A stretch of DNA of 29,248 bases, taken from NCBI RefSeq assembly GCF_043780375.1, contig NZ_JAYWCU010000154.1:1-29248 (forward strand). The letters run 5' to 3'. The stretch comes from Emticicia sp043780375. Its GTDB lineage: Bacteria > Bacteroidota > Bacteroidia > Cytophagales > Spirosomataceae. The translations under genes and the position numbers were made by a program. Below the pieces are notes generated by a model. That model did not search any database and had not been told where the DNA came from. It worked only from the letters and a program-made list of their open reading frames with translations. This document shows, piece by piece, positions 15,533-23,438 of this stretch; the first letter of the stretch is position 1, and the number at the start of each line of letters is the position of its first letter.

Positions 15533-18500
15533 TTACTTCAATTCCTTCAAAACCTCCTCAATGGCTTTATCCAATTGTGGGTCTTTGTTTTCGAGGCGGT
15601 CTTTGAAACTTTGTTTGACATAAATATCAGGTTTTACTCCTTCTCTTTCGATATTCTTACCATCAAGAGTGTAGCATCCCCACGAAGGCAAACGATAAAA
15701 CGAACCATCAACCAAGCCTTTTCCCGAAGTAAAAATTATCCAGCGATATGTTTCTGTTCCAATAATTTTACCCAATTGTAATTGTTTAAAACCTGCCGCC
15801 GTCATTTCAGCATCACTTAATGATTGTTCGTTAATCAACAAAACCAATGGTTTGGCAGCAGGACTAAAGTTAGGTTGAATAGCAAATTGCCCTTCACGAT
15901 ATTTCCATTTTAGATACGGTTTTTGTGCCAAAAAATTAAGTACCAAATCATGTACATTTCCACCAGTATTATAACGTAAATCAAAAATTAAACCTTCACG
16001 GTTATATGCTTCGGAAGTCATATCAATCAAAAATTTCTCCATTTCTCCTGTTCCCATGTTACGCATGTGGGCATAAGCAATGCGTTTTTTGCCTTTTTCA
16101 TCAATGTAGTTTTGATTCCATTGAATCCATTCATCGTATAAATTATCGACTAAAGCTCCCGAAGTTTGTGGATGAAGTTTTACTAAAAAGGTACTGTCGT
16201 TTCTTGCAAAAGTCAGTTCAATTTCATCATCCATTGAAGGTTTTTGGAAATAAAAATCACGATTTTGTTTCTTATCGACACTTTCTCCATTCAATTTTGT
16301 CAAAATATCACCAGATAGGATATTTTTTCCTGCTTTATCAGCAGCCGATTTCTTGACAATATACTTCACTTTATAAGGATCTTCCTCGTCGAATATGATA
16401 CCAGTTGCCATAGTTGATGTTTTGAAAAATATGCTTTCTTCCAAGCCTGAACTCGTAAAACCCGTATGTGAAGCATTCAACTCACCAAGCATATCATTTT
16501 GCATTATCCGAAAATCAACTCTTGAATTGATATAAGGCAAAAACGTTTCATATTTCTTTTTGATAGTTGTCCAATTGACATTGTTAAAGGTTTCGTTATA
16601 AAAGTTTTCCTCCACATTTGCCCAAGTTTCGTAAAACATCTGCTTAAATTCATCCACGAAATTTTTTCGAAATGTAAAGCTAATGTCAATTTTCTCTACT
16701 TTATTTCCATCCAAATTTAGTTTGCAAATAGTACCATTGACCAATACATAATATTTGCCATCGGCTTGCACAATATTGGCACTTGGCGAATCGGCTCCTT
16801 CTATTTTTTCAGTTTTATTTACTGTAAAAGGTTCGATGGTAGTTTTATAAAGATTATTTTTATTTTCGATGTGGTCGGATGGATAAATTACAAAAGTTTT
16901 GGTGTCTTTTTGAATAACTATTGGTGAATCGGCCGTTCCGTAATTTGGGCTGACGGCCTCCAAACGCTCCATTAAGCCATCGGTATCAATCACAATCGGT
17001 TCGATTTTCTTTGGCTTGGTCGAATCAGCTTTTGTTTCTGTTTTTTTCTCAACGGGTTTAAACAAATCAGTAAACTTATCAGATTTGAACGGTGCTTCGA
17101 TTTTACTTAGTGGCAAACGATAAATCCGCTCTTTTTCCAGTCCAAAAGGATAACTTGGTTTGGTACGATTAGAAGCAAAATAGATGTATTTTCCATCGGG
17201 CGACCAGTAAGGTGTTTCTTCAGTAATGCCCGTATTTGTCAAATTTATAGTTTCATTTTTTGCCAAATGATGCAGAAAAATCTCACTTTCAAAGTTTCGA
17301 TGAGCCACAAATACTACATATTCATCATTAGGTGAAAAATAAGGTTTTGAGTTCTGAAAAGCCCAAATTTCATCTTTAGCGATGGTTTTTGTAGTAAAAG
17401 TCTTCAAATCAATCGTTTTTACTTCACTTCTACCACTCAAATACACACCCATCGTACGGTCATTATTGAGTGTAAGGTCTCGGTTATTTTGGAGTTCGTC
17501 GGTCAACTTTTTTTCAGTGCCTTTGCCATCGGCGGCAATTGAAAACCAATTTTGGTAGCCATTTACAGTTTGATTAAAAATCAAAGTTTTGCTATCCGAT
17601 AACCATTTAACTTCTAACACTCTACCATCAATACGGGTGCTGAGTTGCTTTACATATTTTCCTTCCAAATCCGACACAAAGAGCTGTCCACGTGAGCTAA
17701 ACGCCATTTTTTTACCATCGGGTGCTACATCAAACTCAACAATATTGCCTTTTACATTAAAATCTTGGGCTTTGGGCAAAGTAAAATTACGATTCATTGT
17801 AAGCTGTAATTGCTGCGTTTTTTTACTCGAAACATCATACAAAAACAATTGATAATCTTTCTCAAAAATAACTTTCTCGCCATTTGTACTCACTTGTGGG
17901 CGTTTGATTGACTCTTTAAAATTCGTCAAAGCTGTTTTTTTAGTTCCTTCAAATGTATAAAGATTATACTCACCATTGGCTTCGTCAGATACAAAAAACA
18001 CTTTGCCCGAACGGGTAATAGTAGCCCAAAAATCTTTGCCAATATAATCGGTGTAACGTTTATAGGCTTTAGTTTGAAGATTATATGACTGAATATCGGG
18101 GTTAAATTCTCCTTTATATCCTTTTCGATAAGCCTGGTTATCACTTTCCCAAGTATCATTAAAGAATAATTCGCCCGAACTTGGATGCTCTACTACATTA
18201 TGAATGCGGTTGAAAAAATGTTTAAAAACTCGCTTTGGCGTACCGCCATTCAAGCTAACTTTATAGGTTGTTCCGCCATTATAAGCATTTGAAGTCAAAT
18301 AGATACTTTGCGAATCCCAAGACCACGATTCTACTAAATCACCACTGTCGTGAAATGTCAATTGGCGAATCGTGCCACCTTCCAAAGGCATTAAATAAAC
18401 ATCGGCATTCCCATATTGAGAACCCGAAAATGCCACCCATTTGCCATCGGGCGAAATACGTGGTCGAGTTTCGTTGCCCGTCATTGCGGTTAGACGAGTC

Positions 18501-18673
18501 GCCATTTTTGTTGCTAAATCGGCTTTCCAAACATCGCCTTCGTAGCAGAAAACTGCTATTTTGGCATCAGGACTAATACTTGGATATGAAGCAAAATAAA
18601 CGTCGTTGGTCTGAGCATTTATTGTGGAAAAGATTAAAGTAAAAAACACTAGGAGTAAAAAAGCTTTTTTCAT
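15533..18673 (-). CDS. Secreted tricorn-type S41 family protease
   Basis: A 1046-residue exported serine protease of the tricorn-core type. A signal peptide (about residues 1-20, ending TINAQ) leads into two WD40-like/TolB-type propellers to about residue 560, with repeats of the type 'ISPDGKWVAFSG' and 'WSPDGKYIYFAS'. A tricorn C1 helical region follows with NASHTGF (candidate catalytic His near 735), then a PDZ domain (about 760-835). The S41 domain contains GLIFDLRYNTGGN and the nucleophile S953 in NEQSLSDAEM, verified at codon 15815-15817. The length fits bacterial tricorn homologues (about 1050-1100). These enzymes trim oligopeptides; in Bacteroidota they are periplasmic. It stands alone, divergent from the sugar cluster, with its own upstream region. 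Confidence 0.92.
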   Translation of the reverse strand: MKKAFLLLVFFTLIFSTINAQTNDVYFASYPSISPDAKIAVFCYEGDVWKADLATKMATRLTAMTGNETRPRISPDGKWVAFSGSQYGNADVYLMPLEGGTIRQLTFHDSGDLVESWSWDSQSIYLTSNAYNGGTTYKVSLNGGTPKRVFKHFFNRIHNVVEHPSSGELFFNDTWESDNQAYRKGYKGEFNPDIQSYNLQTKAYKRYTDYIGKDFWATITRSGKVFFVSDEANGEYNLYTFEGTKKTALTNFKESIKRPQVSTNGEKVIFEKDYQLFLYDVSSKKTQQLQLTMNRNFTLPKAQDFNVKGNIVEFDVAPDGKKMAFSSRGQLFVSDLEGKYVKQLSTRIDGRVLEVKWLSDSKTLIFNQTVNGYQNWFSIAADGKGTEKKLTDELQNNRDLTLNNDRTMGVYLSGRSEVKTIDLKTFTTKTIAKDEIWAFQNSKPYFSPNDEYVVFVAHRNFESEIFLHHLAKNETINLTNTGITEETPYWSPDGKYIYFASNRTKPSYPFGLEKERIYRLPLSKIEAPFKSDKFTDLFKPVEKKTETKADSTKPKKIEPIVIDTDGLMERLEAVSPNYGTADSPIVIQKDTKTFVIYPSDHIENKNNLYKTTIEPFTVNKTEKIEGADSPSANIVQADGKYYVLVNGTICKLNLDGNKVEKIDISFTFRKNFVDEFKQMFYETWANVEENFYNETFNNVNWTTIKKKYETFLPYINSRVDFRIMQNDMLGELNASHTGFTSSGLEESIFFKTSTMATGIIFDEEDPYKVKYIVKKSAADKAGKNILSGDILTKLNGESVDKKQNRDFYFQKPSMDDEIELTFARNDSTFLVKLHPQTSGALVDNLYDEWIQWNQNYIDEKGKKRIAYAHMRNMGTGEMEKFLIDMTSEAYNREGLIFDLRYNTGGNVHDLVLNFLAQKPYLKWKYREGQFAIQPNFSPAAKPLVLLINEQSLSDAEMTAAGFKQLQLGKIIGTETYRWIIFTSGKGLVDGSFYRLPSWGCYTLDGKNIEREGVKPDIYVKQSFKDRLENKDPQLDKAIEEVLKELK

Positions 18674-18855
18674 ATAATTTCAAGGTTTAATGATAAGTTT
18701 TTGAAAGTTAAGAAAAAAGTTTTTCTCAAAAAACAGAAACAATATTTTACCAATAATTTAAATCGAAATATTTATCTTTAAACAATATTTCCTTTCTGTT
18801 TCTAAAATTAGCTGTTTAATTCTAAGCATAAAATTCATCTATTCAAGCCTTTCCA
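18674..18855. promoter_or_regulatory. Divergent intergenic region
   Basis: 182 bp between the divergent protease and FAD-oxidoreductase genes, so it must carry both promoters. On the minus strand TAACTTTC, about 40 bp before the protease ATG, resembles the Bacteroidota -7 box TAnnTTTG, with TTTG about 20 bp upstream. On the plus strand TATCTTTA at about 18773 is a weaker match. No palindromic operator was seen. Confidence 0.35.
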
Positions 18856-20517
18856 ATGAAAAAACAAAAATTCTTTACGTGGCTTTTGGCAGTAAGTATG
18901 CTATTGCCCAGTTACACTACGAAAAAAACAAATCTTACTGCTTCTCGGCAAGCTGATGTCATTATTTACGGAGGTACTTCAGCAGCGATTATTGCTGCAG
19001 TACAGGTCAAAAAAATGGGGAAAACAGTCATTATTGTTTCTCCTGATAAACATTTAGGAGGCTTATCGTCTGGTGGATTAGGTTTTACTGACACAGGAAA
19101 TAAGGAAGTAATTGGCGGACTTTCACGTGATTTTTACCAAAGATTATATCAACATTACCAGAAAACAGAATCGTGGCAATGGCAGAAAAAAGATGAATAC
19201 GGTAATAAAGGACAAGGAACGCCTGCCCTCGATGGAACAAATCGTACGATGTGGATTTTTGAACCTCATGCTGCCGAACAAGTTTTTGAGGATTTTGTTA
19301 AAGAAAATAATTTAATAATTTATCGCAATGAGTGGCTCGACCGTTCGACAAAGGGCGTGGTGAAAGAATCGGGAAGTATTCGCTCTTTTCGCACCTTGGC
19401 TGGCAATGTTTATCAAGGAAAAATGTTTATTGATGCCACATACGAAGGCGACCTCATGGCTGTTGCTGGTGTAAAATACCACGTTGGACGTGAAGCCAAT
19501 AGTGTTTATGGAGAAACATGGAATGGTGTACAGACAGAAGTTTTTCAGCATGGACATCATTTTAAAGCCAAAATTAGTCCATATAAAATTGCCAATGACC
19601 CAAAAAGTGGACTTTTGCCAGAAATTTCGGACAAACCAGCGGGCGAAAATGGCTCAGGCGACAATAAAATTCAAGCTTATTGTTTCAGAATGTGTTTGAG
19701 TAATCATCCCGATAATCGCATTCCGTTTGTCAAACCACAAGGCTATAACCCAGCTCGATACGAATTGTATGCCAGAGTTTTTGCGGCAGGTTGGACAGAA
19801 ACTTTCAATAAATTTGACCCAATTCCAAATCGAAAAACTGATACCAATAATCATGGGCCATTTAGCACCGATTATATTGGCAAAAATTATGATTATCCCG
19901 AAGCAAGTTATGTTCGTCGCAAGCAAATAATTAAAGAACATGAATTGTATCAAAAAGGCTTAATGTATTTCTTGCAAAATGACCCTCGTGTGCCTGCTGA
20001 TGTGCATGAAAAAATGCAACAATGGGGTTTGCCAAAAGACGAATTTAAAGACAATGGCAATTGGCCACATCAATTATATATTCGAGAAGCACGCCGAATG
20101 ATTGGCGAATTTGTGATGAAAGAAGCCGATGCTTTAGGCAAAACAAAAGTGCCAAATCCTGTTGGAATGGGTTCGTATGCTTTAGATGCTCACAATGCCC
20201 AACGATATGTAAAACCCGACGGTTTTGTGCAAAATGAAGGCGATATTGGCGTGCATCCTGATAAGCCATATTCGATTGCTTATGGCTCGATTTTGCCCAA
20301 AGAAAGCGAATGTAATAACCTACTTGTGCCTGTTTGTATATCAAGTTCGCATATTGCTTATGGCTCTATTCGCATGGAACCAGTTTTTATGATTTTGGGG
20401 CAATCGGCAGCGACAGCGGCGGTTTTGGCTATCGAAAACAAAGTTTCACCACAAAAACTGCCTTATGAAAAATTACAAACCTTTTTACTGAAAGATAAAC
20501 AACGCTTGGAATTATAA
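18856..20517 (+). CDS. Secreted FAD-dependent oxidoreductase (FAD_oxidored family)
   Basis: A 553-residue flavoprotein with an N-terminal signal (hydrophobic residues about 8-19). A Rossmann nucleotide-binding loop follows in which GGTSAA (residues 39-44) replaces the usual GxGxxG, as is common in the PF12831 family. Next are VIIVSPDKHLGGLSSGGLGFTD and FIDATYEGDLMAVAG, both family hallmarks. The C-terminal region has the flavin-contact stretch LLVPVCISSSHIAYGSIRMEP. Members of this family occur in Bacteroidota polysaccharide gene clusters, sometimes labelled xanthan-lyase-like; their substrates are largely unproven. It is the first gene of the plus-strand sugar cluster but is separated from kdgF by 146 bp containing a large inverted repeat, so it may be a separate transcript. 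Oxidation of a sugar or uronate is inference. Confidence 0.83.
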   Translation: MKKQKFFTWLLAVSMLLPSYTTKKTNLTASRQADVIIYGGTSAAIIAAVQVKKMGKTVIIVSPDKHLGGLSSGGLGFTDTGNKEVIGGLSRDFYQRLYQHYQKTESWQWQKKDEYGNKGQGTPALDGTNRTMWIFEPHAAEQVFEDFVKENNLIIYRNEWLDRSTKGVVKESGSIRSFRTLAGNVYQGKMFIDATYEGDLMAVAGVKYHVGREANSVYGETWNGVQTEVFQHGHHFKAKISPYKIANDPKSGLLPEISDKPAGENGSGDNKIQAYCFRMCLSNHPDNRIPFVKPQGYNPARYELYARVFAAGWTETFNKFDPIPNRKTDTNNHGPFSTDYIGKNYDYPEASYVRRKQIIKEHELYQKGLMYFLQNDPRVPADVHEKMQQWGLPKDEFKDNGNWPHQLYIREARRMIGEFVMKEADALGKTKVPNPVGMGSYALDAHNAQRYVKPDGFVQNEGDIGVHPDKPYSIAYGSILPKESECNNLLVPVCISSSHIAYGSIRMEPVFMILGQSAATAAVLAIENKVSPQKLPYEKLQTFLLKDKQRLEL

Positions 20518-20566
20518 TAATAACGTCGGTGAAGTCCTTAAAAACTAAATAATCTTTTTTTGAACA

Positions 20567-20628
20567 ATAATGGTTCTTCTGATATTTCTACGAAAAAATA
20601 GTCGTAAAAGTATTGGAAGAACCATTAT
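20567..20628. promoter_or_regulatory. Nested inverted repeat upstream of the KdgF gene
   Basis: A perfect 13-bp inverted repeat, ATAATGGTTCTTC (20567-20579) and its complement (20616-20628), encloses a second 5-bp inverted repeat TACGA (20589-20593)/TCGTA (20602-20606). There is no T-run after the right arm, so this is not an ordinary terminator. The right arm ends 35 bp before the cupin start. It could be an mRNA processing or attenuation structure, a regulator site pair, or a small inverted-repeat element. Confidence 0.6.
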
Positions 20629-20663
20629 ATTTGGAAGGAATTTAAGCAAAAGAAGAAAAATTT

Positions 20664-21011
20664 ATGATACAATTCAACAAAACATTAGTAACTGACGACG
20701 AACTGCCGTGGGAAACAGTTGACCCAAAAATCAAGCGTAAAATAATGGCTTATAACAACGATTTGATGTTGGTAAAAGTAGCTTTTGAGCAAGGAGGCGT
20801 GGGAGCTATACACAAACATCCGCACTTACAAATCAGCTATGTAGCAAGCGGAGTATTTGAACTTACAATCGGTGGAGAAAGTAAAGTTTTAAATGAAGGT
20901 GATGTTTATTTCGTGCCGTCTGATGTTCTTCATGGGGCAGTTTGTATCGAAGATGGCGTACTGATTGATGTTTTTAATCCAATGCGTGAAGATTTTGTAA
21001 AAGCCACCTAA
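20664..21011 (+). CDS. kdgF: KdgF-like cupin, unsaturated uronate ring-opening enzyme
   Basis: A 115-residue single-domain cupin without signal peptide, hence cytoplasmic. Metal ligands of the cupin site are visible as H50 and H52 in HKHPH, Q56, and H90 in PSDVLHG. The terminal FNPMREDF is typical of KdgF proteins. KdgF converts the 4,5-unsaturated monouronates released by polysaccharide lyases (pectin, alginate, glucuronan) to linear keto forms for the KDG or DEH route. The length (about 110 residues) fits the family. It lies 32 bp before the lyase gene in a tight operon, which strengthens the assignment. Other small cupins look similar, but the motif set plus the lyase neighbour favours KdgF. 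Downstream kinase and aldolase genes for KDG are not in the window. Confidence 0.82.
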   Translation: MIQFNKTLVTDDELPWETVDPKIKRKIMAYNNDLMLVKVAFEQGGVGAIHKHPHLQISYVASGVFELTIGGESKVLNEGDVYFVPSDVLHGAVCIEDGVLIDVFNPMREDFVKAT

Positions 21012-21043
21012 CGGCAGCGACCACCCCCGATGAGGGAATAAAA

Positions 21044-22213
21044 ATGAAAAAGAACATTGCATACATTTTGATATTTCTGTTCATACTAACACTTACTGGT
21101 TTTGGTCAGAACCATATATCAGGTCAAGTCATTAAAGTTTTACAAAAAGACATCATTGCTCAAGCTAATTGGGCGATGACTCAGAAACCGATAACAATTA
21201 CTGCCGAGCAATGCGAAAGGTCGGCGGGTGGACTGCATGATTTTTATTCGGAAGGTGATTATTGGTGGAAAAAACCTGATGACCCCAATGGCCCATATAT
21301 TCAGCGAGATGGACAAACAAATCCTGATAATTTTGTGGCTCATCGAAAAGCCATGATTCGCTTTAGTCAAATCGTTGGTTCGTTGGCATCGGCATATATC
21401 ATTACAAAAGATGAAAAATATGTAAAACAGGCATTTCTGCACATCAATGCTTGGTTTTTGGACAAAAATACAGCCATGAACCCCTCTTTGCTTTATGCCC
21501 AAGCCATCAAGGGAAAAGTTACGGGTCGAGGTATTGGCATCATTGATACCATTCATTTGATGGAAATTGCTCAGGGAATTTTGGTCATGGAAAAGGCTTC
21601 GGTCGTCAATAAAGAAGAACTACAAGCAATCAAAAATTGGTTTGAACAATATTTGCAATGGCTTACTTCGAATCCTTATGGCTTAGAAGAAAGAGATGCT
21701 AAAAATAACCACGGTACTTGTTGGGCAATGCAAGTTGCTTCGTTTGCCAAACTTACTGGAAATCAAACACTTACAGACTATTGTAAGAATCGTTTTAAAA
21801 CGGTTTTATTGCCTAATCAATTAGAAAAAGATGGCAGTTTTCCATTGGAACTCAAACGTACAAAACCTTATGGGTATTCGATTTTCAATTTAGATGCTAT
21901 GACTACCCTTTGTCAAATTTTGTCTGATTCAAAAGATGATTTGTGGGATTATAAGTTGGAAGATGGGCGGACGATAAAAAAAGCGATTGAGTTTTTATAT
22001 TCATTCGTAGCAAAAAAAGCTAATTGGACATTTCAGCAAGATGTGATGTACTGGAACGAATGGCCGGTGGCTCAGCCTTTTTTGATTTTTGGGTATCAAC
22101 ATTTCAATCAAAAAGAATGGCTTGATACATGGAAAAGTTTAGACCATTTCCCCAAAAATGATGAAGTAATCAGAAATTTACCCATTAGAAACCCTTTAAT
22201 TTGGATACAATAA
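21044..22213 (+). CDS. Secreted alginate-lyase-family polysaccharide lyase (PL38/PL5-like)
   Basis: A 389-residue exported lyase with a signal peptide (about residues 1-21, ending TGFGQ). The rest is an all-helical alpha/alpha toroid of the alginate lyase family PF05426. Conserved elements are SEGDYWWKKPDDPNGPYIQR and NPDNFVAHRKAM. The catalytic-type N221-N222-H223-G segment lies in DAKNNHGTCW, and Y276/Y278 in RTKPYGYSIFN. These correspond to the Asn/His and Tyr roles known in alginate lyases of this fold. The length and N-terminal motif look closer to PL38 (glucuronan/mannuronan lyases) than to classical PL5, but I cannot separate them without a profile search. The reaction is beta-elimination on a 1,4-linked uronic-acid polymer, giving 4,5-unsaturated ends for the adjacent KdgF. 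Confidence 0.85.
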   Translation: MKKNIAYILIFLFILTLTGFGQNHISGQVIKVLQKDIIAQANWAMTQKPITITAEQCERSAGGLHDFYSEGDYWWKKPDDPNGPYIQRDGQTNPDNFVAHRKAMIRFSQIVGSLASAYIITKDEKYVKQAFLHINAWFLDKNTAMNPSLLYAQAIKGKVTGRGIGIIDTIHLMEIAQGILVMEKASVVNKEELQAIKNWFEQYLQWLTSNPYGLEERDAKNNHGTCWAMQVASFAKLTGNQTLTDYCKNRFKTVLLPNQLEKDGSFPLELKRTKPYGYSIFNLDAMTTLCQILSDSKDDLWDYKLEDGRTIKKAIEFLYSFVAKKANWTFQQDVMYWNEWPVAQPFLIFGYQHFNQKEWLDTWKSLDHFPKNDEVIRNLPIRNPLIWIQ

Positions 22214-22227
22214 TCAACCTCAAAACT

Positions 22228-23409
22228 ATGAAACTTTCTTCTTTATCATTCGCTTTTTTGCTCATTGCTCAATTTACCTACGGACAATATAATCCCGAAA
22301 AACCAGACCTTTGCCAAGGTAAATTTTATACCGAAGAAGATGCAAAAAATCTCCATGCTGATTTTGCCAAACGATATTCTGACAAAAAAAGCTGGGAAAA
22401 ACATGTCAAAGAAATTCGTCAAGGAATATTGGATGGTGCTGAATTGAGTAATTTTACCTTCAAAAAGCCTACAAATATTGTCATTCATAGCAAAAAAGAC
22501 TTAAACGGCTATTCCGTTGAAAATGTATCTTTTCAGAGCATTGAAGGTATTTATGTAACAGGAAACCTCTATCGACCAATCGAAATAAGCGGTTTGCCGC
22601 CCAAAGGAAAATCGGCAGGTATTCTTTGTCCACACGGACATGGAACCGACCCACGATTTGCAGCATATACTCAACAACGTTGTGCAACACTTGCCCGCAT
22701 GGGAGCGGTTGTTTTTGCTTATGACATGATTGGTGTGGGCGACTCCAAACAAAGCGACCACAAGATTGATAAGGCTTTAAAACTCCAAATTATCAATGGA
22801 AAAGCAGCACTTGATTTCTTGCTTGATTTGCCCAATATTGACAAAAACCGCATCGGTATGACTGGCGAATCGGGTGGAGGTACGCAAACTTTTGTTCTAT
22901 CTGCTATCGACGACCGTATCAAGGTTTCAGTACCTGTCGTGATGATTTCAGGGTATTTTTTTGGTGGCTGTACTTGCGAAAGTGGAATGGCGATTCATAA
23001 ACGCCCAACTCACCAAACAACCAATGTTGAAATTGCCGCAACCTTTGCCCCAAAACCAATGATATTAATCTCAGACGGCGGCGATTGGACGGTAAATACG
23101 CCAACGATGGAATATCCGTACATCAAAAATGTTTATTCTTTTTATGGGGCAGAGAATATGGTCGAAAATGTGCATCTCGCCAATGAAAAGCATGATTATG
23201 GCATTTCAAAGCGTTTGGCTGCTTATCCATTTTTAGCGAAACATTTAAAATTAGACCTTCAAAAAGTAATAGTTGATGGCAAAATAGACGAAAGTGCCAA
23301 CAAAATACTTTCTCACGCAGAACTCCAAGTTTTTGACGAAAAACACCCTCGTCCAGCCAATGCCGTGCAAGGAAATGAGGCGGTAATGGCACTTTTAGTA
23401 AAAAAATAA
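22228..23409 (+). CDS. Secreted alpha/beta-hydrolase, acetyl-xylan-esterase-like
   Basis: I start at ATG 22228, where a signal peptide begins at once (MKLSSLSFAFLLIAQFTYGQ); the upstream predicted start at 22201 overlaps the lyase gene and puts nine residues before the signal. The 393-residue product has an alpha/beta-hydrolase core. It contains the oxyanion region ILCPHGHG, the nucleophile elbow G-E-S215-G-G-G, an acid candidate in ISDGGDWT and H322 in NEKHDYG. The GESGGG elbow fits the AXE1/Abhydrolase_7 group of sugar esterases and not CE15 glucuronoyl esterases, which have GxSRxGK. In this operon, removal of acyl groups from the uronate polymer is likely. The gap to the lyase is 14 bp and to the GH31 gene 29 bp. 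Confidence 0.78.
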   Translation: MKLSSLSFAFLLIAQFTYGQYNPEKPDLCQGKFYTEEDAKNLHADFAKRYSDKKSWEKHVKEIRQGILDGAELSNFTFKKPTNIVIHSKKDLNGYSVENVSFQSIEGIYVTGNLYRPIEISGLPPKGKSAGILCPHGHGTDPRFAAYTQQRCATLARMGAVVFAYDMIGVGDSKQSDHKIDKALKLQIINGKAALDFLLDLPNIDKNRIGMTGESGGGTQTFVLSAIDDRIKVSVPVVMISGYFFGGCTCESGMAIHKRPTHQTTNVEIAATFAPKPMILISDGGDWTVNTPTMEYPYIKNVYSFYGAENMVENVHLANEKHDYGISKRLAAYPFLAKHLKLDLQKVIVDGKIDESANKILSHAELQVFDEKHPRPANAVQGNEAVMALLVKK

Positions 23410-23438
23410 GTCAATTCTTTTCTTGAAATTCGTAGATA

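Noticed and set aside
21140..21556. 138-residue minus-strand frame over the lyase gene
   Set aside because: Antisense shadow of conserved lyase motifs; composition is not protein-like.
22228..23409. Esterase as a CE15 glucuronoyl esterase, attractive in a uronate cluster
   Set aside because: The nucleophile elbow is GESGGG, not the GxSRxGK of CE15.
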